DNA of 64,000 bases from Utricularia gibba (Eukaryota > Streptophyta > Magnoliopsida > Lamiales > Lentibulariaceae): positions 868,001 through 932,000 of the forward strand of contig NEEC01000015.1 of assembly GCA_002189035.1 (NCBI GenBank). The letters run 5' to 3'. The notes under the pieces were generated by a model that was given only the letters and a program-made list of their open reading frames with translations, had not been told where the DNA came from and searched no databases. Numbering within the stretch: position 1 is the stretch's first letter; every line of letters begins with the position of its first letter. Positions 1 to 15,992 of the stretch are shown in pieces. Both the position numbers and the translations under genes were made by a program.

Positions 1-980
1 TGGAAGAATCTCAAACCATGGTTTGAATAACTATGACAGACTGCACAGTCCCTTCTCTTCCTTAGATGTGATGGCTCCCAATCCCTTAGGGCAGCTTCCT
101 CTAAGCAGCTGGAACTGGAATGACTGGAGCAGGTTGCACTCAGAGGTGACCTCACATTTCCATCATATAGTTTTGTGTAAGACTGACACCAGAGCACTAC
201 ATTTTTGAAGGCTGAGATTTCTCTTTAGCAGTGGCTAAATGGTGGTGTGGAGGGTATGCCTGTGGACTGGAGACCTCCCGGGAGCCCCAGCTCATTCCCT
301 GGGAAGAGAGTGCTTCGTCTCGGCATTCCAGTTGACGCATATCCAAATGTATGCGCCCCTCTACTGGTATTACACCCTCATTCTATATCACGTCTTCCCC
401 TGATTCAGTCTTCATCAACAGTTCAACTTTGTGGGGCGGCTTCTTGGTCCCAGAGGCAACTCTCTGAAGCGGGTGGAGGCTTCAACCGGCTGCCGTGTTT
501 TCATTCGAGGACGAGGCTCCCTAAAGGACACAGAGAAGGTGAACTTCTCCCACCCTCTGCAACTGATCCATTTCTGAGCTGTGGCGATGCTGAACATTGG
601 TTTCTTCAGGAGGAGAACCTCCGGGGTAAACCGGGATACGAGCACCTAAACGAGCCATTGCACATCCTCATCGAACCAGACGCAGCGCAGGTACCCGCCG
701 GCATCGTGGACATCAGACTGAAGCAAGCAAAGGAGATCATCGAGGAGCTGCTCAAGCCCGTGGTACATCATCATCTTCTCTGCATCTGATTGCTTCAGTT
801 TGTGTGTTGTGTGACTTTTGGACGGGCGAACGGCAGGAGGAGTCGCAGGATGTGTACAAGAAGGAGCAGCTGAGGGAACTTGCAATGCTGAGGAACGTGG
901 GAGAAGAGAGTCCCCAGCCAAATGGGAGTCTCTCCCCCTTCACTTCCGGTGGAATAAAACGTCCCAAGACTGGCTGGTAG
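1..980 (+). CDS. STAR/Quaking-type KH-domain RNA-binding protein, 3' part (open at left edge)
   Basis: This is the 3' part of a gene that begins left of the window. Exons read as 1-145, 253-348, 422-538, 610-762 and 837-980, with GT-AG borders and continuous phase. The product contains a single maxi-KH domain with the block [20 protein letters not shown], then [27 protein letters not shown] and the helix [16 protein letters not shown]. It ends [15 protein letters not shown]. This order is typical of the plant KH proteins related to animal Quaking/SAM68 (Arabidopsis At3g08620/At2g38610 group, SPIN1 in rice). These proteins are nuclear single-stranded RNA binders that act in splicing or mRNA metabolism. 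The segment before the KH domain ([14 protein letters not shown]) resembles the variable N-terminal part of that group. Family is certain; the exact orthologue is not. Confidence 0.9.
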
Positions 981-1587
981 ATCTGAATCAGCCTTTTTTT
1001 GAAGTTAAAATCATCCCATTTCATAATCACATATCCCTTTTTCTTTTTTGCAACCTTAAAATCATGCAGTAACTTTGCAGGGGTAGGGTTTATACCTAAT
1101 TAATTGGATTTGTTTGTTATGTAACTAATTTTTGCCGGATTCTAGAACCTTCTCTTTAACCGGGTTCAAGTAAGATTATTTTTACGTATCGAAATATTTA
1201 GAATTCTTGAATGTATATATCCAAATTTTATGAATTTATGTATTTAAAATAACTTAAAACGTGTTTAAAAATAAATTATGTATTTATTTTATATCTGTAT
1301 AAGACGAATAATGAAAATGTCTAAAATTTCGACAAAATTTTATGGAATTTTTATTTTCCAAATTTTCTTAAAATTTGATCATTTTTTTGTTTAAATTAAA
1401 TATGAAATTCGAATTTTTTAAAAAATTCGAAATCGATGGTGTGGGTTGTGGTAAGGGCGGCCCATAGGAAGCCCAATGGGGTGGGAGAATGTTGAAGGAT
1501 TCGACATTTCAGGGTTAAAGCTTCGATTACTTGTGATGATCTTTGGGCGTTTCTGACCTAGTTTGTGGTGCCAAATTCAAGAGAAAA
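981..1587. other. Intergenic: 3' end of the KH gene and QCR8 promoter
   Basis: No coding region is visible. The middle is AT-rich. Near the QCR8 side there are two site II-type elements, GGCCCA at 1459-1464 and AGCCCA at 1470-1475. Such pairs are common upstream of nuclear genes for respiratory-chain subunits. Confidence 0.6.
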
Positions 1588-2394
1588 ATGGGGAAGCAGC
1601 CGGTGAGAATGAAGGCGGTGATCTACGCGTTGTCGCCGTTCCAGCAACAGGTGATGCCGGGCTTATGGAAGGATCTGCCGGGGAAGATCTCTCACAAGGT
1701 CTCCGAGAATTGGCTCAGCGCGACTCTTTTACTGGGTCCTCTCATCGGCACGTATTCGTAAGTATTTTCTTTTCTTCATGGTGAAATTGATTGTCTACGG
1801 TGTTTGGTTGTTGATATCCATTTTTTTTGTGAGGATTCGTAGAGTTGCCAGGCTTCTCGTTTATTAGGTTTTGTGAAATAGTTTTTTTGGGGAAGGATTG
1901 TGATGAAATGATGCACTGGGAAATAGAGTTCGTGAGCTGCTTCTGTGTCATTTTGCTTGAGAGAGAATATGGATTGACGGATTATGGATTTGGTAGAGCC
2001 ACGATCGCTGAATAATCTTCCTAAATAAGAACCCAAAAGGATCTCCCATCAGTTTTATAATCCCACTCCCCACCTCCGTGATTTCCTTTGTGGTTTTGGT
2101 CATCCCTAGCATACATTCTATTGGATCAAGCCTCCTGAAAACAATGAGCATGTGGTCTTCTGCTCCAGCATCAAGGAACCATATAAATCTGTTACTATGC
2201 ATATGTATTGTTCCACGATTTTGCCAATCCCTCAATTGCCAGTTAACTGCAGTCTTGTTCTGGAGATTGTGGGCGGTTTTTTCTTTCCAAGTTTCCTCTT
2301 TGATTGCATACCACTGAAGACATATAAATCCACGTTTGAATGCAGGTATGTTCAGTGGTACAAAGAAAAGGAAAAGATGGAACACAGATACTGA
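1588..2394 (+). CDS. Cytochrome b-c1 complex subunit 8 (QCR8, ubiquinone-binding subunit)
   Basis: The gene has two exons, 1588-1757 and 2346-2394, giving a 72-residue protein, the usual plant length. The sequence starts MGKQPVRMKAVIYALSPFQQ, continues PGLWKDLPGKISHKVSENW and ends WYKEKEKMEHRY. These are the hallmark segments of the plant 8.2 kDa subunit of respiratory complex III in the inner mitochondrial membrane. One membrane segment lies at about residues 41-57 (WLSATLLLGPLIGTYS). The ATG at 1588 gives the conserved N-terminus. The intron splits the codon after GTY and the join restores a Y-V-Q-W-Y run. The next gene, RPL10, runs towards it on the opposite strand. Confidence 0.93.
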
Positions 2395-2448
2395 ATCGTG
2401 TGCCATATAATCATTCCATGAAGCTTGTTGGTTCAGGAGTCAATAAGT

Positions 2449-2466
2449 ATCATCATCATCATCATC
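2449..2466. repeat. (ATC)6 microsatellite
   Basis: Six perfect ATC units lie between the convergent QCR8 and RPL10 genes, within the 3' region of QCR8. The rest of 2395-2803 shows no further gene; it should hold the two 3' untranslated regions. Confidence 0.85.
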
Positions 2467-2803
2467 TATGTTGTGAAACTTGAAGTCACTTGCTTTGTTG
2501 CCTATTTCTTTCTTGGAACCCCAGTTGTCTGGAACACAGCGAGCGCTCAATGCTCTGATTCAAAGAATCCATACCTTTGATGCAGGTTAAGGAAATGGAA
2601 TGTATTGTTACATTCTTTTGTGGTTGAATTTTAACGCCCTCGGAAACTATAGGGTAAAAAAACACATTTGAACTGATAGAATCATAAGATTTGAAAGAGT
2701 CATGACATTCAACTTAAGTACTGGAACAAGAAACGACAGGTGTTCGGAAGCAGCAACAAAAAAATTCCTGAATCGAACGACAGGAGAAAGATAGTCTAGC
2801 AGC

Positions 2804-4004
<1,201 letters not shown>

Positions 4005-4298
4005 GGCGGATATCTGACAAAGAATCCGCGGCCGACGAGTCAAAATGAAATTCGAGGGTTTCTGAAGGCGTAATGTGTATAAATATGGAGCATAAATGGG
4101 CTTATGTATGCGCTTGCGTCACGCCTTCTTGGGCCAAAGCCCATTATAAGTATTAGAAGATTTACTTGGTATACTTGGCGTGGCGCCCAAGATAGCGGTA
4201 ATACTACGTCGTTTTAGTCTCTCCGTTTCTCTGATTAGGGCTGTGTCTCCCGAACATCGCTTGCCTGAATTTGGTGCACTAAGAGAAATCTACGATCA
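4005..4298. promoter_or_regulatory. Bidirectional promoter RPL10 / RPT3 with site II elements
   Basis: Only 294 bp separate the two start codons. The interval contains three site II motifs: TGGGCT at 4097-4102, TGGGCC at 4130-4135 and AGCCCA at 4138-4143. In plants these bind TCP factors and are enriched upstream of ribosomal and proteasomal genes. Shared control of translation and protein turnover is an inference. Confidence 0.65.
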
Positions 4299-6550
<2,252 letters not shown>

Positions 6551-7154
6551 TCCTGATGATGCAGAACTACATAATGCACTGATCATTTTGGGAACCTCTT
6601 TCATGGAACCATTCCTTGTATTTCTGGGTTTGTGGAGCTTTTGCAGGGGAAGGCTGCAACAAAGTATTTAGCATCTCCCCCACTCTGAATTGGTTTAGTG
6701 ATGCCAAAGTATGATGATTGATTTATTATTCATTCCCCTTTTTGATAGCCGGCCCTAGCAATTTAATCAGAAAATAATTTTAAAAATCAGTTCAACCAGG
6801 TGGAGGTATTGAAGCAAAGCGTGTTTGCGGTAGGAACGGCTAGAGAGTCTGCGTTGATTGGACGCCATCTTGCGGCAAGTTGTGGGTGTCTTGGACCGCG
6901 GACCAGATTCCTCCCCCCTTCCTCCGATAAATCTCCCCTGCCGTAAGATTCCATTTTCACCTCCTTGTTCTTCATCTCCGTTGGTTGACTCGGTTCCGTC
7001 CCTTGATTGCCGTCTGGGTATTTCATCTCCTGTTTTGGATCTTCGACGTGCTGTGCTTTCTGTGAATTTTCTCCAGTTTTGGTGGGTTTTTGGGGTGTTT
7101 GGTTATGGATCTTTGGTTTCTTGTGTAGGCTAGGGTTCTTCGGTTTGGGATTTG
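6551..7154. other. Intergenic: RPT3 3' region and UBC 5' region
   Basis: No separate gene is visible. The right half is pyrimidine-rich, like a 5' untranslated region leading into the ATG at 7155. Confidence 0.5.
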
Positions 7155-8362
<1,208 letters not shown>

Positions 8363-9078
8363 TGATGGGATTCTAAGCTCTGGTTGAAGGGGAAAAAAGA
8401 GACCACCAACTGTGGAGAACTTTGGATAACCCTCTTGTTTTTCGTATCTTAGTTTCTGGTGAACATGAAGCGAAGTGTTCTGTGATCTTCCTTTTCTGCG
8501 ATGGATGTGTGTGGTGGAGTGGGGCTCAGGGACATTCCTGTACCTGGTGGGCCTTTGGTTCTTAAATCTATGAAAATGGTAATTAAAAAATAATAAATTA
8601 TTTATAATCACCAATTAATTCGTTCCGGTTTTTTTTTTTTTTTTTTTTTGTGGCAATTTACGGTGGTTTTATTTTGGGAAGCTCTTGTGTAAATAGTCAC
8701 TGTAAATATCAACGGGTTTTTGCTGGTTCTCGAGCAGTTCGTCATCCCGTTTGGATCACGCGTCCTGCGAAGCAGGGTTACCGATATCTGTCTTGAAATT
8801 TTTGTATGTGGCAATATTTTTCTGTGCATTTTTACTCGTCACTCTCGATTTTCTTGTACCGGATGCTTGTGCCTTGAGGTTATGTGGCTTAGGGTTTATG
8901 TTGTAAGTAGTCATTGTAGCGGAAGAGGTCGGCGTCCGAACAACTATTCTTCGCTTTTCGGTTTCATTTTGGTTATTTATATGACGTGATTTTTGTTGAA
9001 CTATGTGAATGATTTTGTAGTTGGTCTTGCAAACTAGTTTTATTGAATGGATTCTGTGGAACAGATTTGAAAGAAGCT
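8363..9078. other. Intergenic: UBC 3' region and eIF2 beta promoter/5' region
   Basis: It contains a 21-nt T tract at 8629-8649 and no supported coding region. The eIF2 beta leader probably starts in the right half and may be spliced, but I cannot place its borders. Confidence 0.5.
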
Positions 9079-11070
9079 ATGGCAGATGAAGAAGATACTG
9101 TTGATGTAAGCCACTGCGAAGTTGCTTTTGGTTGAAGTTGTAATTTTTCAGTTTCATTGATGGTCAATTGAGTTAATATTTCATTTGGACATTGCATGAT
9201 ACTTGCTTGAAAATGAGTTCATGTCCACTTTTTTATCTCGTATAAATGTGGCTGTTCTGAAATCTAATTCTTGGTGACTGGCAGAATTAGTGCCTCGTAG
9301 TCCTCCATGAATATGCTGCGTTTTGTGTTATTTTCGAAACAAAATCATTTGCAGTAAAAGAGTTAATCGTTACCTTATTCTTCACACAAGTCTCTGTCAA
9401 TTTCATCCTGCGTGCTGCTCTGTTTTAATATATTACAGCGATGTTTTCCATCATGGTGCTTTCTTTCAGATAGTTTCATTTGACCCGACAAAAAAGAAGA
9501 AGAAGAAGAAGCCTGTTGCACAAGATTTAGGTGAAGATGGAACTATGGACTCTGTTGTTGAAAAAACTGAGGCCTTATCTGGTAAAAGCTGAAGGCAGTT
9601 TGGCAAGTTTCTTTTTCCAGATTTCCTTTTTTTAGCTACTTGAAGGTGAACCCTTGACATTGATGCAGTTTCTGATGGCATAGAAACTTCATTTGCTGGA
9701 CTCAAAAAGAAGAAGAAAAAGCCTGTAAAGTGATTTTTTTTTTCTGCTCTGTTCAATCATAATCCTGGAAATGATCTTCTGTGAACTGTTGTTATCCATT
9801 GTTTCAGGGGCATGCAGATTTTTCACTTGATGATGAAGAGGCAATTGTTGAAGAGTTGGAGGGTTAGAAATTCTTGGGACTTTTTGTTTCTTGACCTGAA
9901 TATTCTCACCTTTGGGTGAATGCTGTAATTGTTTTTACTGAATCAGTAGATGCAGCATTGGAGTACGAGGAAGGAGAGGGAATTGTTTTACAACAATATC
10001 CTTGGGAGGGAAGCGACCGTGATTATGAGTATGAAGAGGTTACTTAATGTTATGTTTTGTGGTTCTCTTTCGAATGTATAAAGGATTTTTATGTAGCATA
10101 CTTAAACTATCTGGTGTGCAATCCTAGCTTCTTGGCCGGGTCGTCAACTTCCTTCGAGAAAATAATCCTGAGCTTGCTGGGGATCGGCGTCGGACAGTAA
10201 TGAGGCCACCTCAAGTTCTTCGTGAAGGCACAAAGAAGACAGTTTTTGCTAATTTTATGGATCTGTGCAAAACGTATGTGGTTCCTTAATTTTATCTTAT
10301 TCGTTGGAGCATTCAAGGATCATATTTCAACTTTTAGACCATCAACATCTTCTTCCTGCAGAATGCACAGACAACCTGAACACGTGATGGCTTTCTTGCT
10401 AGCTGAGATGGGAACCAGTGGTTCGTTGGATGGGCAACAGCGGCTGGTCGTCAAGGGAAGGTTTGCTCCAAAAAATTTCGAGGGGATTCTACGACGATAC
10501 ATCAGTATGCTACTCGTTATTTTAATTTTACTGTTCTCTTCACGAAATGCATGTTTCAGGATGGTCGCACATTCTGTTATCTTCTATGATTTTTCTTGCA
10601 TCTTCTGAGCATGTCTTTGTATTTACCTTTTGATGCCTGCAGATGACTATGTAATATGCAACGGGTGCAAGAGCCCTGATACCATACTCTCAAAGGAGAA
10701 TCGCCTCTTCTTTCTCAGATGTGAAAAGGTACTCTTTTTTTTTTTTTTTTTTCTCGTGATCGTTAGGAGGCGTCACAAGAAGCCATGACTATACGCTAGC
10801 ACTGCATTCAACACCATATTGTACAGGATTTCTTGTTGGTCATATGAGTTGCCTTCATGGACAGCCTTCTGATTCAAACTAGTCCTGGCCTTTTTCACCC
10901 TTCTGAGTTGTTCATCTTAAATCATCCTTGTTCTCTCCCTCCTGTCTTTCTTGCACATTAAGGAAGGCTGTAATATGCTATGTATCTCGCAGTGTGGTTC
11001 TGGGAGGTCGGTTGCCCCGATCAAGGCTGGGTTCGTTGCTCGCGTTGGCCGTCGCAAATCCGGCACATGA
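9079..11070 (+). CDS. Translation initiation factor eIF2 subunit beta
   Basis: Nine exons: 9079-9105, 9470-9581, 9669-9724, 9808-9862, 9947-10038, 10128-10273, 10362-10504, 10643-10728 and 10993-11070. The protein is 264 residues. The N-terminal third carries two lysine blocks (TKKKKKKKP and GLKKKKKKP) of the kind that bind the eIF5 and eIF2B-epsilon HEAT domains. The core holds [20 protein letters not shown] and [20 protein letters not shown]. It is followed by a C4 zinc finger, CNGCKSPDT to RCEKCGSG. With the alpha and gamma subunits it forms the GTP-dependent factor that brings initiator tRNA to the 40S subunit. The start MADEEDTVD matches the short acidic start of plant homologues. All splice phases are consistent. 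Confidence 0.94.
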
Positions 11071-12661
11071 TCCCAAGGTTTCACCCCCGTTTTCTCTCAG
11101 TACCCCCCGCCCGCACTTTTCTGAGAACCCCCATCCATTCCCTTCATTGGCACGTGCAATCTTCCATATTCCATTTTTGTTTTTATAAGATTTTAATTTT
11201 TTTTTATCTATACAAAAAAGGTATTACTCCATAATTGGTGCCAGGCAGGTCAGTAGAAGTGGGACCACATAAAATCCACTCCCTGGATTGGAATATATAG
11301 TTTTTTTTTATTGAAACCAATCATCAGCTTTTTAAATTAGTAGTGTCATTTCATTTATAGTAAGTAATAGCATGCTATGATGATAGTAGTACACTAATAT
11401 AGCATGTTGTGTTAGGGCTGACAAGGCATGGATGACATTTATGGCTGCGGCGCGGCACATGCATGCCCATGCTCATGCTCCTCTCCTCCTCCTACCTACC
11501 TACCCCGGTCCGGTTGAGAGAGAGTCTGGGTGTCGGTGAGGGATGAGGATGAGCCGCGTCAAATGAAGGGGAAAGAAAGAGAGAAACCACCACTTGAAAG
11601 GAGGAGTCAAATCTCGTAACAAAAGAAACGTTGTCGTCGATGTCAGCCTCCTGCTCGTGCTTCATGTGTCTTACTAGATTAATGCAATAAGCTGCGTGGA
11701 TTTGGATGAAAACAGCGGGCGCGGGCGCGGGCGCCACCCTTCCTTGCTTCCTTTCATTCCTTGTCTATGTGCGCCCCCTGTCTTTGGTTTTGTGAAACCG
11801 AGACCGTCTGCCTCATTGAGTGGGTTGGGTACGGATGGGATAAGCTCCAAAGTGGGGTTTGGAGCTCCATTTGAAGAAAGGTCGGATCGGATCATGGGCT
11901 CCGTGGTCTGACGTCTGACCACAGTTTGGTGGGCTGGGGGTTGGTTGGTTGGTTGGTGTACTGACTTCCCCCTCCCAGTCCCCGCTGCTTGCGCCGGCTT
12001 CGCAGGGCATTCCCGTAAATCCACTTCCCTTTTGCGAAAACAAAATATCCTGCATTTATTGTAATATTAATATAATATTGGATCAGACTTACTGACGTTT
12101 AACCCGTGTTTGTCGCTGTGATCGGGATCCCCACCCCTCCTGCCCTTTAAAGTTATCATATTTTTTATTTTAAAAATTGGAAATTAATAATTATGTAAAA
12201 TACATCTATTTTTCATTTTTTCTAGGACCATAAAGGAATTAAGTCTAAGTGTATCGAAAAAAAAAAGAATAAAGCATTATAGAAGATTAATTTATTTTAT
12301 TTTTATCATTCTTATTTTTGAAAAATTCATTTTGAAAATGTGTTTGGAAAATAAACTTGTTATCAAGAAAGAAACGAGATTATAATGAATTTGCTCCAAT
12401 GTATTGATTTATTTGTGGGTTTTTTTTTGTACGGTAGGCCCTGCCTCAAATTCCGGTCGTGTCCTGTAGCCACGCTTCTCACCAACCCGTCCTTTCCCGT
12501 TTCGCCCTCGCCGTTATCTTGACGCCGTTAACTGCCGCCATGTTGTGGCCACCTAACACCGCTTCTCGTATCCTTATAAGCATTCCCGCATTTCGTTGGT
12601 ACAACAGCAAGAGTTGCTTCCCCGAATTGCTCTTCGTCTTCTTTCCGTCTCTCGGTCCACC
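11071..12661. other. Intergenic: eIF2 beta 3' region and C4H upstream region
   Basis: No gene is supported. It includes two overlapping ACCTACC motifs (11494-11504), a GC-rich GGGCGC repeat near 11717-11732, and a TTGG repeat near 11940-11957. A strongly AT-rich block spans 12060-12420 before the C4H proximal promoter. Confidence 0.5.
12481..12580 (+). promoter_or_regulatory. C4H proximal promoter with AC elements and TATA box
   Basis: ACCAACC (AC-II) lies at 12481-12487, ACCTAAC (AC-III) at 12551-12557 and TATAAG at 12575-12580, about 85 bp before the ATG. AC elements are the known binding sites of the MYBs that switch on phenylpropanoid and lignin genes. Their position just upstream of a C4H gene supports that mode of control; activity itself is inferred. 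Confidence 0.7.
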
Positions 12662-14502
12662 ATGGATTTGATTTTCGTGGAGAAGGCCCTTTTGGGTCTC
12701 TTCTTCGCCGCTGTAGTCGCCGCCGTCGTGTCCAAGCTCCGTGGTCGGAAACTCAAGCTGCCGCCGGGCCCAATCCCCGTCCCCATATTCGGAAACTGGC
12801 TTCAAGTCGGGGACGATTTGAACCACCGCAACCTCACCGATCTAGCCAAGAAATTTGGCGAAATTTTCCTTCTCCGAATGGGGCAACGCAATCTCGTCGT
12901 CGCCTCTTCCCCAAAACTCGCCAAGGAAGTGCTTCACACCCAGGGAGTTGAATTCGGATCCCGTACCCGAAACGTGGTGTTCGATATCTTCACCGGAGAA
13001 GGCCAGGACATGGTATTCACCGTCTACGGCGACCATTGGCGGAAAATGCGGCGAATCATGACGGTGCCCTTTTTCACCAATAAAGTTGTTCAGCAGTACC
13101 GGGAAGGTTGGGAGTACGAAGTTAACGCTGTGGTGGAAGATGTGAAGAAGAATCCTGAATCTGCAACGAATGGGATCGTCATCAGGCACCGATTGCAGTT
13201 CATGATGTACAACAACTTGTACAGAATCATGTTCAATAGGAGGTTCGAGAGCATGGATGATCCCCTGTTCAAGCAACTTAGGGCTTTGAATGGGGAGAGA
13301 AGTAGATTGGCCCAGAGCTTTGAGTACAACTATGGCGATTTCATTCCCATCTTGAGACCTTTCTTGAAAGGGTACCTCAAGATCTGCCAGGAGCTCAAGG
13401 ACAAGAGACTGAAGCTTTTCAAGGATTACCTCGTAGACGAGAGAAGGTGTGCTGCTCTACCCTGTCCCCATTCTCTACAATTCACTGTCATGTTTACTTA
13501 CATTCCCTGAATCTCAACTGCAGGAAGGTGTATAAAACACAGGAAACCGATAAAAACAGCCTAAAATGCGCCATTGACCACATTCTTGAAGCAGAGGAGA
13601 AGGGCGAGATAAACGAAGCCAATACTCTGTACATCGTTGAGAACATCAATGTTGCAGGTAAATGATTCTGCCTCCATACACATTCGTAGCTCGTCAAATC
13701 TGGGTTAGTGACTTGGTAGGGGCAGAGCAGTACCCCCATTCCTGAATTATGACAACATGTGCACACATTTAAGAAGTAGTTGGCCTGATTCCTACTTCCA
13801 TAAATGCTTCCAGTATTGGTTACAGTGGTGACAGAGTCGTGTCTTTCAGGATATGGTGTGATTGTGTTTACAATTTGGGCTTACGTTGTTATCTGTAATG
13901 CAGCAATAGAAACAACCCTGTGGTCAGTGGAATGGGCACTTGCTGAACTAGTTAACCATCCCGAGGTCCAGGAGAAGCTCCGCCGTGAAATTGATACAGT
14001 TCTGGGGGTAGGAGTCCCCGTGACGGAGCCGGACACCCACAAGCTTCCTTATCTGCAAGCAGTGATCAAGGAAGCGCTTCGTCTCCGAATGCCGATCCCG
14101 CTTCTAGTCCCACATATGAATCTCAATGAAGCCAAGCTTGGAGGGTATGATGTCCCCGCTGAGAGCAAGGTGTTAGTCAACGCCTGGTGGTTGGCCAACA
14201 ACCCCGCCGAGTGGAAGAACCCGGAGGAGTTCAGGCCGGAGCGGTTCCTGGAGGAGGAGTCTAAAGTGGAGGCTAATGGGAATGACTTCAGGTACGTTCC
14301 GTTCGGAGTCGGCCGGAGAAGCTGCCCCGGAATAGTGCTGGCGCTGCCCATCCTCGGGATCACCTTGGGAAGATTGGTTCAGAACTTCGAGTTGTTGCCG
14401 CCGCCGGGGCAGAAGAAGCTGGATACGAGTGAGAAAGGGGGGCAATTCAGTTTGCATATACTCAAGCATTCCACTGTTGTGATGAAACCTAGATCCTTTT
14501 GA
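12662..14502 (+). CDS. C4H: Trans-cinnamate 4-hydroxylase (CYP73A cytochrome P450)
   Basis: Three exons, 12662-13446, 13524-13657 and 13904-14502, encode 505 residues, the standard CYP73A length and intron layout. It has an N-terminal membrane anchor (about 5-24) and the hinge LPPGPIPVP (33-41). The CYP73A-specific I-helix motif AAIETT is at 306-311 and EALR is the K-helix. The haem loop is [11 protein letters not shown] with the axial cysteine at 447. The enzyme sits on the ER and converts cinnamate to p-coumarate with NADPH and cytochrome P450 reductase, the second step of the phenylpropanoid pathway towards lignin and flavonoids. The N-terminal sequence is of the class I type. Identification is very secure. 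Confidence 0.98.
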
Positions 14503-15095
14503 AAGCCCATTCTCCGATGGGCGGAGAAGTTGGTATCCCGCCGGAGTTTCTTCCGTACTTGTGCTTGTACCGTTCAATGGAGTGCTCTAATTTGGTTGCA
14601 TTGGCGGCCTGCGTGTGTGACATGGCATTGGGAAAATATCAAATTCGTAATTTTAAATGCTTAAAATAAAAGTGATAAGTACTAAAAAAAGAAAGTTTAA
14701 TGTGGGGAAAATCAAAAATTGGGGGAAAAAAGGTATAAATGGCTCTGGGCGGCGAGGTAGAACCCTAAATCTCATTAGTTTAAGTCTGAGGCTTCGATTC
14801 GGCACGGGGGGCTTGCTTCGGCTTTCTCCGTCCGTCGGAAATCGAAGCCGATGATCACAATCTAGTTGGCGGTGAGGCGGTGAGGATCGTTTAAAGGCAA
14901 TAAATGAGAGGCAGCGAGTGACGCCGCCGCCGGCGCATCTTGGCGTGGCGACTCGTTTCGCAGCCATGGCGGCGGTGGTCGGTGTTCGCTGCTTGTAACG
15001 TGATGTTAAAAGGCGAATCTGAGCCTCCGCTGCAAATATCGGTTTTCAGTCGTGCAATTCACATTTCTCGTCATTGATTCAGTGGCGTATGGATC
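14503..15095. other. Intergenic with promoter-like signals and an inverted repeat
   Basis: TATAAAT at about 14733-14739 is followed by an AACCCTAA telo-box at 14761-14768. A perfect 10-bp inverted repeat has GGCTTCGATT at 14790-14799 and its complement at 14840-14849. A 10-codon frame starts at 14965 in good ATG context. No longer coding region is visible. It may be the leader of an unannotated plus-strand transcript; see the findings. Confidence 0.35.
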
Positions 15096-15650
15096 TTAAA
15101 CGTTGAATCCATGGAAGCTAAGGAAGTGAATGACCTGGGTAACGAGATCTGGAGTATCGGACTCTCCAGTTGTGTCGATGATTACCCTAGGAATGTCCCC
15201 GAAATCGTAGTCCCAACACCCGGCGTATCCATCGATTAGCTTCTCCATCTCCTTCCATGTCCGAGGTTTATGCCACGGCGCCTCCGCCGCCGCTCTCGCC
15301 TCCACTCGCCGCCGCCATTCTTCGTTGTCCCCCGGCCTGCACTCCACGACTACAACTTTAGCCTTCCTCTGAGCCGTGACCTCCACCAACCGATCGAGAT
15401 GTGCTCGTCTCGAAAGCGGGGAGTCGACCACAACCGTGAGCCCCAAATCGAGCAGGGTCGAGGTCATCCGCCAAACGACGTCGTACGAGAGGTCGTTCAT
15501 CAGCTTGGCCCCGGCCTCTGTTTGCCGGATGGCCTCTTCGACAGGCCTTGTGCAGTCGCGGATATCGTCCTTATCGACTAACGGAGATCCGATGGCGGCG
15601 GCGATGGCCTTGGCCAGCGTACTCTTCCCCGTTCCCGGGTGACCCTTCAT
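15096..15650 (-). CDS. Small P-loop (AAA_33-like) kinase-like protein; start uncertain
   Basis: This is an intronless frame. It opens into LIIAMKGHPGTGKSTLA, a beta strand plus Walker A (GHPGTGKS). It continues with LVDKDDIRD, VVDSPLSRRAHLDRL, a Walker B-like VVVVECRPGD and EEWRRRVEAR, ending DTPDLVTQVIHFLSFHGFNV. The layout is that of small nucleotide or chloramphenicol-phosphotransferase-like P-loop kinases that plants encode as 'P-loop NTP hydrolase' proteins of unknown substrate. The first ATG in frame (15648-15650) lies inside the beta strand before Walker A. The frame stays open upstream to 15716 without another ATG, so the true start may lie in an unseen upstream exon or may have been lost. 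Function beyond ATP binding is not known. Confidence 0.6.
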   Translation of the reverse strand: MKGHPGTGKSTLAKAIAAAIGSPLVDKDDIRDCTRPVEEAIRQTEAGAKLMNDLSYDVVWRMTSTLLDLGLTVVVDSPLSRRAHLDRLVEVTAQRKAKVVVVECRPGDNEEWRRRVEARAAAEAPWHKPRTWKEMEKLIDGYAGCWDYDFGDIPRVIIDTTGESDTPDLVTQVIHFLSFHGFNV

Positions 15651-15716
15651 CGCTATGATCAATTGGCCTCCCCCATACCTCCGGCAGCTGCCCAGACCTT
15701 CAATTAGCACACTAAA

Positions 15717-15992
15717 TTACAGCAAATGCCAACACCTAAATATTATATGCATTTTATTAATCATTAAAAAAAGGATAATTTTATGGTATTTTATAAAAGA
15801 TTATATATAAGGGGTAAAACTGTAAAAGTGGGCTCTGAGAACATCGGCGAAGCCCATATGATTTTTTTGAAGAATTTTTGTTACCATGCCCGTGGGATTG
15901 GAGTAACTGATAAACCTCTCCCGGCTCGAGGAAGAAAATCTTTCGTCACTCTCTTCTCTTCTGGATCTTCAATTCTTCCAGCGTTGCGGGCG
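15717..15992. promoter_or_regulatory. Divergent promoter between the P-loop gene and the nardilysin-like gene
   Basis: Two site II motifs, TGGGCT at 15829-15834 and AGCCCA at 15851-15856, face each other in this 276-bp interval. The left half is AT-rich. Confidence 0.5.

Noticed and set aside
15904-15920. miR162-like GATAAACCTCT in the nardilysin leader
   Set aside because: Eleven-base chance match with no fold-back partner.
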